Assembly: GCF_027604915.1 (NCBI RefSeq)
Contig: NZ_JAJAQC010000017.1
Span: 62,001 to 126,000, forward strand
From: Streptomonospora mangrovi
Lineage (GTDB): Bacteria > Actinomycetota > Actinomycetes > Streptosporangiales > Streptosporangiaceae
DNA: 64,000 nucleotides
Direction: 5' to 3'
Position 1 is the first letter of the stretch. Every line of letters begins with the position of its first letter. The notes below the pieces were generated by a model that saw only the letters and a program-made list of their open reading frames with translations, searched no databases and was not told where the DNA came from. Positions 51,022 through 62,079 of the stretch are shown in pieces. The position numbers were made by a program, and so were the translations under genes.

Positions 51022-51804
51022 ATGATCGAGATCCTGAGTCCCGCCGAGGTGGCCCGCGCCCGGGACACCGGCGCCCTGGTCGCCGACATCCTGCACACGC
51101 TCAAGGACCGCGCCGCCGTGGGCGTCAACCTGCTGGAGATCGACGCCTGGACCCGCGAGATGATCACCGAGGCGGGCGCGCAGTCCTGCTACGTCGACTA
51201 CGCGCCGTCCTTCGGCCGGGGCCCGTTCGGCCACTACATCTGCACGGGCGTCAACGACGCCGTCCTGCACGGGCGGCCCCACGACTACGCGCTGGCCGAA
51301 GGCGACCTGCTGTCGCTCGACCTCGCCGTGGTGCTGGGCGGGGTCGCCGCCGACGCCGCCATCAGCTTCGTCGTGGGCGACACCGCGCCGCCCGAGAGCG
51401 TCGCGCTGATCGAGGCGACCGAGCGCGCGCTGGCCGCCGGGATCGCCGCCGCAGGGCCGAACGCCCGCATCGGCGACATCTCCCACGCCATCGGCACGGT
51501 CCTCTCGGCGGCGGGGTACAAGATCAACACCGAGTTCGGCGGGCACGGCATCGGCTCGACCATGCACCAGGACCCGCACGTGGCCAACACCGGGCGGCCC
51601 GGCCGGGGGCACCGGCTGCGCCCGGGGCTGATGCTGGCGCTGGAGCCCTGGGTGATGGCCGACACCGCCGACCTCGTCACCGACACCGACGGGTGGACCC
51701 TGCGCAGCGCGACCGGCTGCCGCACCGCGCACAGCGAGCACACGATCGCCATCACCCCCGACGGCGCCGAAGTCCTCACCCTGCCCACGGGGGCGCGGCG
51801 CTGA
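51022..51804 (+). CDS. map: type I methionine aminopeptidase, regulated isoform
   Basis: 260 residues. Metal ligands fit MetAP: Asp-100 and Asp-111 (11 apart), His in GGHGIGSTMHQDPHV, Glu in LALEPWV and Glu in SEHTIAI. It removes N-terminal Met from new proteins. It is not in the ribosomal-protein cluster but under a dedicated XRE regulator, so it is likely an inducible second copy, perhaps used when the main enzyme is inhibited or under stress. GAGGAAG precedes the ATG. Confidence 0.93.
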   Translation: MIEILSPAEVARARDTGALVADILHTLKDRAAVGVNLLEIDAWTREMITEAGAQSCYVDYAPSFGRGPFGHYICTGVNDAVLHGRPHDYALAEGDLLSLDLAVVLGGVAADAAISFVVGDTAPPESVALIEATERALAAGIAAAGPNARIGDISHAIGTVLSAAGYKINTEFGGHGIGSTMHQDPHVANTGRPGRGHRLRPGLMLALEPWVMADTADLVTDTDGWTLRSATGCRTAHSEHTIAITPDGAEVLTLPTGARR

Positions 51805-51805
51805 G

Positions 51806-51843
51806 GCCGCCGCCCGCCACCCGCGCCGGGCGCGGGCGGCGGC
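51806..51843. terminator. hairpin between convergent map and kinase genes
   Basis: GCCGCCGCCCGC (51806-51817) and GCGGGCGGCGGC (51832-51843) are perfect 12-base arms, two bases past the map stop and 22 bases from the kinase stop. Likely bidirectional terminator. Confidence 0.7.
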
Positions 51844-51865
51844 GGGCGCCCCGGGGGCCGGGCGG

Positions 51866-53587
51866 CTACGCCTCGGCGGGCTCGAAGGACTCCGTCATCT
51901 CGTCCAGGATCGCCTGGTTGAGGGCGAAGTCCTCCTCGGTCGAGACGAGGAAGAGGGCGTAGCCCTTCTCCTCGGTGTGGAAGGCGCGGTTGACGGCGTG
52001 CATGCGGCCGTCGCCGCCGTCGAAGGTGAACTCCCAGTCGGCGGCGCTGACGTACTCCTCGACCGCCTCGCCCTCGACCGGCTCGATGCCCACCAGTTCG
52101 TAGCCGGAGAAGTTCTGCGACAGCGAGGGCTCCTGGTTCCGCCAGTCGTCCAGGGCGTCGCTCCTGGGGTCGTCGGTCTGGTCGATCTGGAGGTAGCCGC
52201 CGCCGGGGATGTCGAAGTACACGCTGGTGCCCTCGCGGCGGTCCAGCGGCCAGTCCTCGGGGACGTCGACGGTGAACCCGGTCTGGTCCTCGTGCTCCTC
52301 CATGTCGGGCAGTTCGGGGTCGTCCTCGCCGCCGCCGTCGCCCTGCCCGCCCTCGGGGGAGGAGGCGGGCGGTTCGCTCGCCGCGGCGCCGCCCCCGCCG
52401 GCCTCGTCGCCGCCGGTGGCCTCCGGCGTGGCCTCGGGCGAGGGGCTCTGCTCGGAACCGGTCAGCTCGCCGGATCCGCCGCTGCGCAGCCCCAGCCACG
52501 CCGCCAGGGCCACGACGGCGACCAGCACCAGGGCGCCGGCGGCGAGCGCCAGCGGGCCGCGCCGGGACCCGCCGGAGCGCGCGGGGCCGCCCGGCCCGGG
52601 TCCGGGCGGGATCGAGGCGTCGTGGTGGTCGGCGCCGCCGGGCGGCGGCAGCGGCGCGGCGGGCATGGCGGTGGTGCGCTCGGCCGGCTCGGGCGGGGGC
52701 GCGGGCCGCTCGGCGCGGGTGGTGGCGTGGTCGTCGGCGGCCGGGGCGGCGCCGCCGGCGGGCTGGGCGACCTCCTGGAGCATGCGGGCGGTCTCGTGCA
52801 CGGAGGGCCGCTGGTCGGGCTCCTTGCTCAGCAGGTGCTCGATGACCGGGGTGAGCGGTCCGGCGGCCTGGGGCGAGGGCACCTCGGCGGTGACGATCGC
52901 GGTGAGGGTGGCCATGGGCGTGGGGCGCTGGAAGGGGGTGCGGCCCTCGGTGGCCTGGAAGAGGGTGACGCCCAGGGACCACATGTCGGTGGCGGGGGTG
53001 GCGCGGTTGCCGTGGGCCTGCTCGGGCGCCAGGTAGCTGGGCGAGCCCACCAGCAGGCCGGTGCTGGTGAGGTTGGTGGTGCCCTCCAGGCGGGCGATGC
53101 CGAAGTCGGTGAGGACCGCGCGGTCGCCGCGCGCGATGAGCACGTTGGCGGGCTTGATGTCGCGGTGCACGATGCCGCGCTCGTGGGCCACGGCGAGCGC
53201 GGCGGCGACCTGGAGGCCGATCCGGGCCACGCGCCCGGGCGGCAGCGGCCCCTCGCTCTTGATGACGTCGGACAGCGAGGTCCCGCGCACCAGCTCCATG
53301 ACGATCCAGGGGCGGTCGTCGATCTCGACCACGTCGAAGACGGTGATGATGTTGGGGTGGCTGAGCTGGGCCGCGCTGCGCGCCTCCCGCAGCATGCGGG
53401 TGCGCAGCACCTCGACCTCGTCGCGGGGGAGCTGGGGCGGGATGATCAGCTCCTTGATGGCGACCGGGCGGTCCAGCAGCTCGTCGACCCCCTCCCAGAC
53501 GCGACCCATCCCGCCTTCGCCGATCAGCTCCGACAGCCGGTAGCGGCCGGAGAGCAGCCGCCCCGGCCCACTGTGCTCGTTGGTCAT
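51866..53587 (-). CDS. transmembrane Ser/Thr protein kinase
   Basis: 573 residues. Kinase domain 15-270: GEGGMGRV, Lys-45, HRDIKPANV (141-149), DFG (161-163), APE. A Pro/Ala linker leads to one membrane helix at about 345-367, then an acidic Ser/Gly/Glu linker and an external domain (FTVDVPEDWPLDRREGTSVY, DWRNQEPSLSQNFSGYELVG) of the PsbP/lipoprotein-like type, with no PASTA repeats. It probably senses an external ligand. Alone on the minus strand, divergent from a zinc-ribbon gene across 275 bases. Confidence 0.93.
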   Translation of the reverse strand: MTNEHSGPGRLLSGRYRLSELIGEGGMGRVWEGVDELLDRPVAIKELIIPPQLPRDEVEVLRTRMLREARSAAQLSHPNIITVFDVVEIDDRPWIVMELVRGTSLSDVIKSEGPLPPGRVARIGLQVAAALAVAHERGIVHRDIKPANVLIARGDRAVLTDFGIARLEGTTNLTSTGLLVGSPSYLAPEQAHGNRATPATDMWSLGVTLFQATEGRTPFQRPTPMATLTAIVTAEVPSPQAAGPLTPVIEHLLSKEPDQRPSVHETARMLQEVAQPAGGAAPAADDHATTRAERPAPPPEPAERTTAMPAAPLPPPGGADHHDASIPPGPGPGGPARSGGSRRGPLALAAGALVLVAVVALAAWLGLRSGGSGELTGSEQSPSPEATPEATGGDEAGGGGAAASEPPASSPEGGQGDGGGEDDPELPDMEEHEDQTGFTVDVPEDWPLDRREGTSVYFDIPGGGYLQIDQTDDPRSDALDDWRNQEPSLSQNFSGYELVGIEPVEGEAVEEYVSAADWEFTFDGGDGRMHAVNRAFHTEEKGYALFLVSTEEDFALNQAILDEMTESFEPAEA

Positions 53588-53862
53588 GGATGAGGGTTCC
53601 TTCGCAGGGAGATGGCGACGTCCGTAGGGGCCGGATCGTCATCAAGGCGAGTGTAGAAGCTGCGGTCGGGCCGGCACCGCCGCGGCGGCGGGGGCCGGCG
53701 GGCGGCGCGCGGCGGGTCCGGGGCGGCCCGCCGCGCCGCGCCGGGGCTCCTGGCCTGGGCGCGAGCGGCGCGCCCGCCGCCCGTCGGTGCCGTGGATTGG
53801 CCTTTCATGAGGGGGTTTTCATCTTTATGCCGCTCCGAGGTGCGGGCCGCTATGGTGGGCGT

Positions 53863-54213
53863 GTGATATGCCCTAAGTGCCAAGGCCGTATGCAGACATT
53901 CGACCGTATGGGGATCCACCTGGAGCAGTGCGATAGCTGCCGGGGGATCTTCCTCGACCGCGGCGAGCTGGAGCAGATCGTCGCCGCCGAGCAGCGCCAC
54001 TACGGCGGTGCCGTCGGCCACGCGCCGGCGCGCCCCTACCGCGACTCCCCGCGCGGCTACGGGCGGCCCGACTCCCCCGCGCCGTTCCACGGTGGCCACG
54101 GCGGCTACTCGGACTCCCCCCGTCCCTACGGCCACGGCGGCTACTCCGACTCCCCCCGTCCCTACGGCCACCAGCGGCGCCGCAAGAGCTTCCTTGAAGA
54201 CCTCTTCGACTGA
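53863..54213 (+). CDS. TFIIB-type zinc-ribbon protein with Gly/Tyr-rich repeats
   Basis: 116 residues from GTG at 53863. Residues 3-40 are a zf-TFIIB ribbon (CPKCQGRM...CDSCRGIFLDRGELEQI). Residues 70-100 hold a tandem repeat GGYSDSPRPYGH, and the end is KSFLEDLFD. TATGGT lies six bases upstream, so translation is probably leaderless; an ATG 12 codons earlier lies inside that promoter and was rejected. The same ribbon-plus-tail layout is widespread in actinobacteria, function unknown. Confidence 0.85.
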   Translation: MICPKCQGRMQTFDRMGIHLEQCDSCRGIFLDRGELEQIVAAEQRHYGGAVGHAPARPYRDSPRGYGRPDSPAPFHGGHGGYSDSPRPYGHGGYSDSPRPYGHQRRRKSFLEDLFD

Positions 54214-54282
54214 CCGGCGCGGCCCCGCCGGAACCCTTCGGGGCGGTGCCGCCGGCGCCGCCCCGGTCCGGGCCGGGGCGGC

Positions 54283-54909
54283 GTGAACCCGCTCATCTGC
54301 GCCCGCTGCGGTGAGCACACCGACCACCCGCGGGTGGAGCCGGGGCCGGTGCTGCGGTGCGCCCGGTGCGGCCACCGCGAACCCTTCGCCCGGCTGCCGC
54401 TGTACTGCGTCACCGGACCCAGCGGCACCGGCAAGTCCACCGTGGCGCGGCTGCTGCTGCCCCTGCTCGCCGACCGGTTCGTGGTGCTGGAGCAGGACCT
54501 GCTGTGGACGGCCGGGCTGCGCGACTCCGGCACCGAGCACCCGCTGTTCCGGTCCACGTGGCTGCGCACGGCGGCGATGGTCCATCAGAACGGCCGCCCG
54601 GTGGTGCTGTGCGGCACGGTGGTGCCGCCGGAGCTGGAGCCGCTGCCCGAACGGGTCCTGTTCTCCGAGATCCGCTACCTGTCGCTGATGGCCGAACCCG
54701 AGGTGCTGGCCGAGCGGCTGCGGGCGCGGCCGAAGTGGCGGGAGTGGGACGAGCCGCGCATCGCCGAGATGCTGGAGTACGCCGCGTGGGTGCGCGACAC
54801 CGCCCACGAGATGCACCCGCCGGTGGACCTGCTGGACACCACCACCGCCGCGGTCGAGGACACCGCCGCGGCGGTCGCGGCCTGGGTCCTGGACCACGCC
54901 GGCCGGTAG
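54283..54909 (+). CDS. zinc-ribbon AAA/kinase-like nucleotide-binding protein
   Basis: 208 residues from a GTG. Residues 5-32 have CARCGEHTDH and CARCGHREPF (zinc ribbon). Then P-loop GPSGTGKSTVARLLLPLL and a Walker B-like VVLEQDLLW, with RPKWREWDEPRIAEMLEYAA near the end. This is an AAA or small-kinase-like protein related to adenylate-kinase/shikimate-kinase-type P-loops. Substrate unknown. It follows the TFIIB-type zinc-ribbon gene by 69 bases and may be co-transcribed. Confidence 0.85.
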   Translation: MNPLICARCGEHTDHPRVEPGPVLRCARCGHREPFARLPLYCVTGPSGTGKSTVARLLLPLLADRFVVLEQDLLWTAGLRDSGTEHPLFRSTWLRTAAMVHQNGRPVVLCGTVVPPELEPLPERVLFSEIRYLSLMAEPEVLAERLRARPKWREWDEPRIAEMLEYAAWVRDTAHEMHPPVDLLDTTTAAVEDTAAAVAAWVLDHAGR

Positions 54910-54947
54910 CGCCGCGCCGGCGGCGCCGCAGGGCGGCGGCCGCCGGA

Positions 54948-55985
54948 CTAGCCGCCGTGCCCGGGGCCGCCGGCGGCGCCGGGGCCGGCGCCCTCGGCCA
55001 CCAGCGGGGCGATCCGGTCCACCCGGTTGGTCCACACCAGCCCGGCGTAGTCGTCGGGCACGCGCTCCAGCGCGGCGGGGGTGTCGAAGCCCTCGGAGAA
55101 CCCGCCGGAGCCCGCCACCAGGACCACCCGGGTGTCCACCGAGGCCATGCGCTCGGTGAAGCGCGCCGGCCAGCCCCACAGCCACGGCGCGTAGCCCTCG
55201 GGGATGTGCAGTTGGGTGTGGGCGCAGGAGTCGGGGACGTGGCCGGTCCAGCCCAGCGCCTCATAGGCGATCAGGCAGTCGGTGAGGGTCTGGCGCGACA
55301 TCGACCGCACCCGGGGCAGCTCCTCGCGCAGGGCGGCGACGGGGCGGTCGCCGCCGTAGACGGTGATGCGCGCGAGCCGCTCGCGGGGCAGCCGGGCCAG
55401 CCGCTCGGCGAGCAGCACGCCCTCCTCGGGGTCCTCGCTCTTGACGTGGATCAGCAGCTCCCGGTCGGGGAACTCGGCGAGGACCTCGTCGAGGGAGGGC
55501 ATGAGGCCCCGGCCCTCGCCGCGGAAGGGGTGGGTGCGGCCGCCGTCGGCGGTGTAGCCGTGGCCGATGTCCAGGCGCCGCAACTCCTCCAGGGTGAAGT
55601 CGCGGGTGGTGCCGCTGGCCTCGGTGCGGCAGTCGACCTCCCAGTCGTGGAACACCGCGAACCGGTCGTCGGCGGTGCGGTGGACGTCGAACTCGACCTG
55701 GTCGGCGCCCGCGTCGAACGCGGCGCGCATGCCGGCGACCGTGTTCTCCAGGTAGCCGTGCTCGGGCGGGTCCATGCGCTCGGCCGTGCAGGTGTCGGCC
55801 GCCACGCCCCGGGGGTCGAAGGTCTGGCCCAGGCCGCGGTGGGCGAGCACGCCCGGCCCGGTGCCGGGCTCGGGGGCCAGCAGCGCGGTGTTGTTGAGCC
55901 AGGTGCCGACAACGAGCAGCACCAGGGCGGAGAGGACGAGGCGGCGGACGCGGCGCGGGCGCCGAGTGGAGGGGGTTTCCGGCAT
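54948..55985 (-). CDS. membrane-anchored glycerophosphodiester phosphodiesterase
   Basis: 345 residues. One N-terminal membrane helix (LVLSALVLLVVGTWLNNTAL), then a GDPD TIM barrel: AHRGLGQTFDP, HGYLENTVAGMRAAFDAGAD, VEFDVHRTADDRFAVFHDWE carry the catalytic His, Glu and Asp residues. It hydrolyses glycerophosphodiesters (phospholipid or teichoic-type) outside the membrane. It follows the SCP2-like gene by 81 bases on the same strand and may belong to the same lipid-related operon. Confidence 0.92.
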   Translation of the reverse strand: MPETPSTRRPRRVRRLVLSALVLLVVGTWLNNTALLAPEPGTGPGVLAHRGLGQTFDPRGVAADTCTAERMDPPEHGYLENTVAGMRAAFDAGADQVEFDVHRTADDRFAVFHDWEVDCRTEASGTTRDFTLEELRRLDIGHGYTADGGRTHPFRGEGRGLMPSLDEVLAEFPDRELLIHVKSEDPEEGVLLAERLARLPRERLARITVYGGDRPVAALREELPRVRSMSRQTLTDCLIAYEALGWTGHVPDSCAHTQLHIPEGYAPWLWGWPARFTERMASVDTRVVLVAGSGGFSEGFDTPAALERVPDDYAGLVWTNRVDRIAPLVAEGAGPGAAGGPGHGG

Positions 55986-56066
55986 GACGGGATTGTGCCA
56001 GCACGGCGGAGGCGCACGGACCGCGCGCGGCCGGGCCGGGGGTGGGGTGGGGGTGGGGCAGCGGGG

Positions 56067-56603
56067 TCAGGGCACGGCGGCGGGCACCCTGGCCAGGGCC
56101 GCCAGCGACTCCACGAAGAAGTACACGCCGCGGAAGAACAGCAGGACGTCGCCGTGCTCCAGGCGCATCTGCCGGTACATCAGCACCCGGCCGGGGTCCT
56201 CGCCGGAGAGCAGGCGCCGCCAGACGGCGTACTCGGCGCTGAGGACGTAGGTGCCGGGCGGGGTGGACGCGTCCGGCGCGGTGACGGCGACGCGGGCGCA
56301 CCGGCCGCCGGACCACTCCAGGGTGATGTCGCGGCGGGTGGAGCCGAGGGCGGCGGGGGCGCCGCGCACGCCCAGCACCCAGGTGGCGGTGTAGTCGGCG
56401 CGGCGGCGCTCGATCCAGGTCCAGTACTTGTCGAGCTTGGCGGCGCGGACCTCGGGCGGGGGGCCGGAGTCGACGGCGGCGCGCACGGCCTCGGCCCAGG
56501 CGGGGCCGAGGAACGGCGGCGGCGCGGCCGGGTCCGCCGCGCGGTGCGCGGGGGCGGCGGAGGGCGGGGAGGGCGGTGCGGTGCGGTCGAGCGCCACGGT
56601 CAT
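56067..56603 (-). CDS. SCP2 sterol/lipid-transfer-like protein
   Basis: 178 residues. After a Pro/Ala-rich start, residues 55-170 resemble an SCP2 fold: WVLGVRGAPAALGSTRRDIT, TYVLSAEYAVWRRLLSGEDP, GRVLMYRQMRLEHGDVLLFF. SCP2 domains bind lipids or fatty acyl groups in a hydrophobic tunnel. Its ATG overlaps the R2lox stop (ATGA), so the two are translationally coupled and likely work together. No sugar or CoA motif is visible. Domain call is by pattern, not by search. Confidence 0.7.
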   Translation of the reverse strand: MTVALDRTAPPSPPSAAPAHRAADPAAPPPFLGPAWAEAVRAAVDSGPPPEVRAAKLDKYWTWIERRRADYTATWVLGVRGAPAALGSTRRDITLEWSGGRCARVAVTAPDASTPPGTYVLSAEYAVWRRLLSGEDPGRVLMYRQMRLEHGDVLLFFRGVYFFVESLAALARVPAAVP

Positions 56604-57550
56604 CCTCCGGCGAGGTCGGGTTCGATGCGCTGGATGCTGTCGCGGATGTCGGAGGGGAGGTCGATGCCGACGTCGTTGACCTTCATCCACAACTGGCGGA
56701 TCATCAGCCGCCGGACCTCCTCGCCCGACCAGCCCAGGGCGCCCAGTTCCACGGGGCGGCTGGTGGCGCGGTTCATGGCGAGCAGGGTGCGCAGCGTCTC
56801 GTGGACCTCCAGCAGCAGGCGGGGGTCGGCGCGCACGGAGTCGCGCAGGAAGCGCATGCCGAACTGGACGTGGCGGGCCTCGTCGCGGCAGGTGGCGGTG
56901 AACCCGGCGGAGTAGCCGGGCAGGACGCCGCGCGAGCGGCAGTAGCCCAGGGTGATCTTCATGACCGACAGGGCCAGCACGCCCTCGATCCACAGGAAGT
57001 AGGCGGTGCCGAACCGCACTCGGGCGACGGGGTCGTCGGGGTCGCGGCGCAGGGTGTCGCCGAGGTGGGCGAGCAGCCCGAAGGGGCCGATGAAGGTCTC
57101 GGAGACGTAGTTGTAGGAGGCGTCCAGGAGGTCCTGCACGGAGTCGCCGGGCAGGCCGACGACCTCGCGGTAGAAGCGGTCGAAGAAGACCGTGTGCCGG
57201 GCCTCGTCCTCGATCTGGCTGGAGAGGTAGATCTTGGCCTCGTCGTCGCCGCCGAGCATGAACAGCGGGAGTTCGACCTCGACCTGCCGCTCACCGTGGT
57301 GGAAGCCGGAGGAGATCGCCACGAACGCGTCGCGCTCGTCGGCGGTCATGCGCTCGGCCCAGTCGCGGCTGTCGGGGGTGAAGTCGAGCGCGAAGACGTC
57401 CCAGCGCTGACGCAGGTAGCGCCGGTAGAGGTCGAGGTACCCGGGCAGCCGCTTGAGGTCGCGGTGGAGGTAGTCGAGCACGTCGTCGACGTCCACCGTG
57501 CCGAGCACGTCCAACCCGGACTCCGCGACAGCAGCGGGGGTCGTGGTCAC
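56600..57550 (-). CDS. R2lox-type ligand-binding Mn/Fe oxidase
   Basis: 316 residues from GTG at 57548-57550 after GGGAGGTG. Di-metal ligands fit R2lox: Glu-87, Glu-116/His-119 (ExxH), Glu-189, Glu-224/His-227. The crosslink pair is kept at canonical spacing: Val-90 is three after the first Glu and Tyr-184 is five before Glu-189, as V71 and Y162 in M. tuberculosis R2lox. The enzyme binds a long-chain fatty-acid-like ligand at the metal site. Here it is translationally coupled to a lipid-binding protein gene, which supports a lipid substrate. Confidence 0.92.
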   Translation of the reverse strand: MTTTPAAVAESGLDVLGTVDVDDVLDYLHRDLKRLPGYLDLYRRYLRQRWDVFALDFTPDSRDWAERMTADERDAFVAISSGFHHGERQVEVELPLFMLGGDDEAKIYLSSQIEDEARHTVFFDRFYREVVGLPGDSVQDLLDASYNYVSETFIGPFGLLAHLGDTLRRDPDDPVARVRFGTAYFLWIEGVLALSVMKITLGYCRSRGVLPGYSAGFTATCRDEARHVQFGMRFLRDSVRADPRLLLEVHETLRTLLAMNRATSRPVELGALGWSGEEVRRLMIRQLWMKVNDVGIDLPSDIRDSIQRIEPDLAGG

Positions 57551-57697
57551 AACGCACCTCCCATCCACGGGCCACCGTACCCCGCCCGCCGCCACCCGAG
57601 CAGGGATACGCACAGACCTGTGGACGACGGTTCCTCCACCGCGGGCCGGCGGTGGGCATACCCTGCTGCCTGAGAACTCGACCTCCGAGGAGTCGGC

Positions 57698-58180
57698 ATG
57701 ACGCGGATCGGGATCACCGGTCACTCCAATCTGACGAGCGGCAGCGTCCCGCTGGTGCGTGCGGCCCTGGCCGAGGTTCTCGCGCCCTACAGCGACGGCG
57801 GCTTGGTCGGCCTGTCCTGCCTCGCCCGGGGGGCCGACCAGATCTTCGCCGAGGTCGTCCTGGAGGTCGGCGGGAAGCTCGAAGTCGTGCTCCCCTCGGT
57901 GGACTACCGCGAGGCGAAGGTCAAGCCGGACAACCTGGAGCAGTTCGACAGCCTTCTGATGCGCTCGACTCTGGTCCGCTACATGCCGCACCGGACCGCC
58001 GGGCGGGAAGCCTACGAGGCCGCGAACGAAGCGATCCTGGGCGGGATCGACCGGCTTGTCGCGGTGTGGGACGGGCAGCCGTCCGGCGGCAGGGGCGGCA
58101 CCGGCGACGCGGTCGAGGCCGCGCGCGGCCGGGGCGTTCCGGTGGACGTGGTGTGGCCCGAAGGCGCCCGCCGGGAATAG
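57698..58180 (+). CDS. SLOG/TIR-like nucleotide-binding domain protein
   Basis: 160 residues with a Rossmann-like start GITGHSNLTSGSVPLVRAAL and the C-terminal AVWDGQPSGGRGGTGDAVEA, typical of SLOG-family proteins that bind or sense nucleotides such as ADP-ribose derivatives. No enzymatic fate is evident. It faces a DUF397 remnant; in actinobacteria genes for DUF397, XRE regulators and nucleotide-binding proteins often lie together. CGAGGAG precedes the ATG. Confidence 0.8.
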   Translation: MTRIGITGHSNLTSGSVPLVRAALAEVLAPYSDGGLVGLSCLARGADQIFAEVVLEVGGKLEVVLPSVDYREAKVKPDNLEQFDSLLMRSTLVRYMPHRTAGREAYEAANEAILGGIDRLVAVWDGQPSGGRGGTGDAVEAARGRGVPVDVVWPEGARRE

Positions 58181-58200
58181 CGCGAGGGGACGAGCACAAA

Positions 58201-58230
58201 GCCCCCTTCGGGAACGAGACCGAAGGGGGC
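58201..58230 (-). terminator. hairpin downstream of the DUF397 remnant
   Basis: GCCCCCTTCGG (58201-58211) and CCGAAGGGGGC (58220-58230) are perfect 11-base arms around an eight-base loop; on the minus strand TTTG follows. It lies 21 bases after the SLOG stop and 18 from the DUF397 stop. Confidence 0.75.
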
Positions 58231-58247
58231 GCCCGCCGCAGGCGGGA

Positions 58248-58301
58248 CTACAGGTCGGCGGTCTTGACCGCCATGAGGAAGGCCGCCCACTCGGCGGCAC
58301 C
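58248..58301 (-). pseudogene. C-terminal remnant of a DUF397 gene
   Basis: On the minus strand 17 codons read GAAEWAAFLMAVKTADL and stop, the unmistakable end of DUF397 proteins (AEWAAFxxAVKxGEF). The upstream part of a DUF397 gene is absent: sequence further 5' belongs to the copA gene, whose stop lies three bases away. A real terminator follows. It is a relic left when the copper cluster and the SLOG region were joined, or an independent deletion. Confidence 0.75.
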
Positions 58302-58303
58302 GG

Positions 58304-60757
<2,454 letters not shown>

Positions 60758-60848
60758 GGGTCTGCGGGTTCCCTTCGGGCCGTTGGCGGGCCCCTGGCTG
60801 CGTGGTGGCGGGTGCGGCGGGCGGTGGAGGCGCCGGAGCCGGGCGGGG

Positions 60849-61754
60849 TCAGTGCCCGTGCTCGGCGCCCTCGCCGGGCGGGGCGACCTCCCACCGGCCG
60901 TCCGCGGTGACGGTGAACTCCGCGGTGCGCACCTGGCCGCCGTGCTTGAAGTCGAGGAAGAGCCGGTACTCCCCGGGTGAGGGGGTCTCGGCGCTGAAGG
61001 TGATGTCGGGGCCGGCCGGGCTGCCCCCGCCGGAGTCGAGCTTGGGGTGGACGTGCAGGAACGCGAGGTCGCCGGTGCGCAGCGCCACCAGGTGGCCGTA
61101 GGCGCCGAGGTAGGGCTGGAGGTCGGTGACGGGGCGGCCGTCCCTGCTGACCCTGAACACGAGGTCGCGGGGGCGACCGGGCTCGATCCGGCCGGAGAGT
61201 TCGACCTCGTAGCCGTCGACCTCGGCGGTGGCGGCGTGCTCGGGCAGCGGCCGGGGTTCGTACTCGCCGGGCACGCCGAGGTCGGCGCCCAGCACCAGGC
61301 CCTCGGGGTGGGCGGTGGGCACGAAGTCGGCGAACACGCGGTAGGGGCCGGCGTCGGCGAGTTCGAGGTCGGTGCGCCACACGCCGTCGTCGCCCATGGC
61401 CGGGTGGAGGTGCTGGTAGCCGGTCATGTCGCGGCCGACCACGATGAGGTGCATGCGGCGTTCGTGGGTGGTGGTGAAGTCGGTGACCGGCCGGGTGTCG
61501 GGGCCGACGATCCGGAAGGCGAGTTCGCCGTGGTCGTCGGCGGCCTCGGGGGCCGAGAGGACGTCGAGCCGGTAGCCGGCCTGGGCGATCCGCAGGCCGG
61601 CGGGCTCCATCTCGGGCGGGGCGGTGTTGTCGGGCCGGCCGGACTGGGCGCTGTCGGGCACCAGGGGGTCGGCGATCCGCCCGGCGCCCAGCGCACCGGC
61701 GAACGCCACCACCAGGGCCAGCCCATAGACGCCGAGCCTGCCGCGGGTGTCCAT
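60849..61754 (-). CDS. membrane-anchored copper-cluster protein
   Basis: 301 residues. One N-terminal helix ([20 protein letters not shown]) anchors an extracellular beta-rich part with His/Met-containing segments: [40 protein letters not shown]. Members sit beside copper ATPases in actinobacteria and may bind or deliver copper outside the membrane. The start follows copZ by one base, and copA follows by 91 bases. No enzymatic motif is recognised. Confidence 0.75.
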   Translation of the reverse strand: MDTRGRLGVYGLALVVAFAGALGAGRIADPLVPDSAQSGRPDNTAPPEMEPAGLRIAQAGYRLDVLSAPEAADDHGELAFRIVGPDTRPVTDFTTTHERRMHLIVVGRDMTGYQHLHPAMGDDGVWRTDLELADAGPYRVFADFVPTAHPEGLVLGADLGVPGEYEPRPLPEHAATAEVDGYEVELSGRIEPGRPRDLVFRVSRDGRPVTDLQPYLGAYGHLVALRTGDLAFLHVHPKLDSGGGSPAGPDITFSAETPSPGEYRLFLDFKHGGQVRTAEFTVTADGRWEVAPPGEGAEHGH

Positions 61755-61755
61755 G

Positions 61756-61992
61756 TCAGCCCTCCACCGTGTAACCGGCCTCGGCCACGGCGGCGCGGAC
61801 GGCGGCGGGGTCGGCCGGGCCGTCGCTGGTGACGGTGACGCGCCCGCTCTCGACGTCGACCTCGACGCCGGTGACGCCCGGCAGCGCGCCCACCTCGCGG
61901 CGGACGGAGGCGGCGCAGCCGCCGCAGTGCATGCCGGTGACCGTGTAGGCGGTGCTGACGGCGGTGCCGGGGGTGTTTCCGGTGTCGGTCAT
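61756..61992 (-). CDS. copZ: copper chaperone CopZ
   Basis: 78 residues of the heavy-metal-associated fold: GMHCGGCAASV with the Cu(I)-binding Cys pair, then VTGVEVDVESGRVTVTSDGP and AVAEAGYTVE. It hands Cu(I) to CopA. First gene of the operon; ATG at 61990-61992 with GAGGAGA upstream. A CsoR-like inverted repeat overlaps its promoter about 70 bases upstream. Confidence 0.95.
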   Translation of the reverse strand: MTDTGNTPGTAVSTAYTVTGMHCGGCAASVRREVGALPGVTGVEVDVESGRVTVTSDGPADPAAVRAAVAEAGYTVEG

Positions 61993-62060
61993 GGTGGTCT
62001 CCTCGTGCCGGGGAGGTGGCCGCTACGGCGCGGGCCGTTTCCCTGAAGTCTAGGAAATAC

Positions 62061-62079
62061 TATACCCCCCTACCGTATA
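62061..62079 (-). promoter_or_regulatory. CsoR-like operator over the copZ promoter
   Basis: TATAC-CCCCCTACC-GTATA is an inverted repeat with a G/C-tract centre, the form used by CsoR-type copper repressors. On the minus strand TATAGT (62058-62063) at its edge is the likely -10 element of the copper operon. No csoR gene is in the window. Confidence 0.75.
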
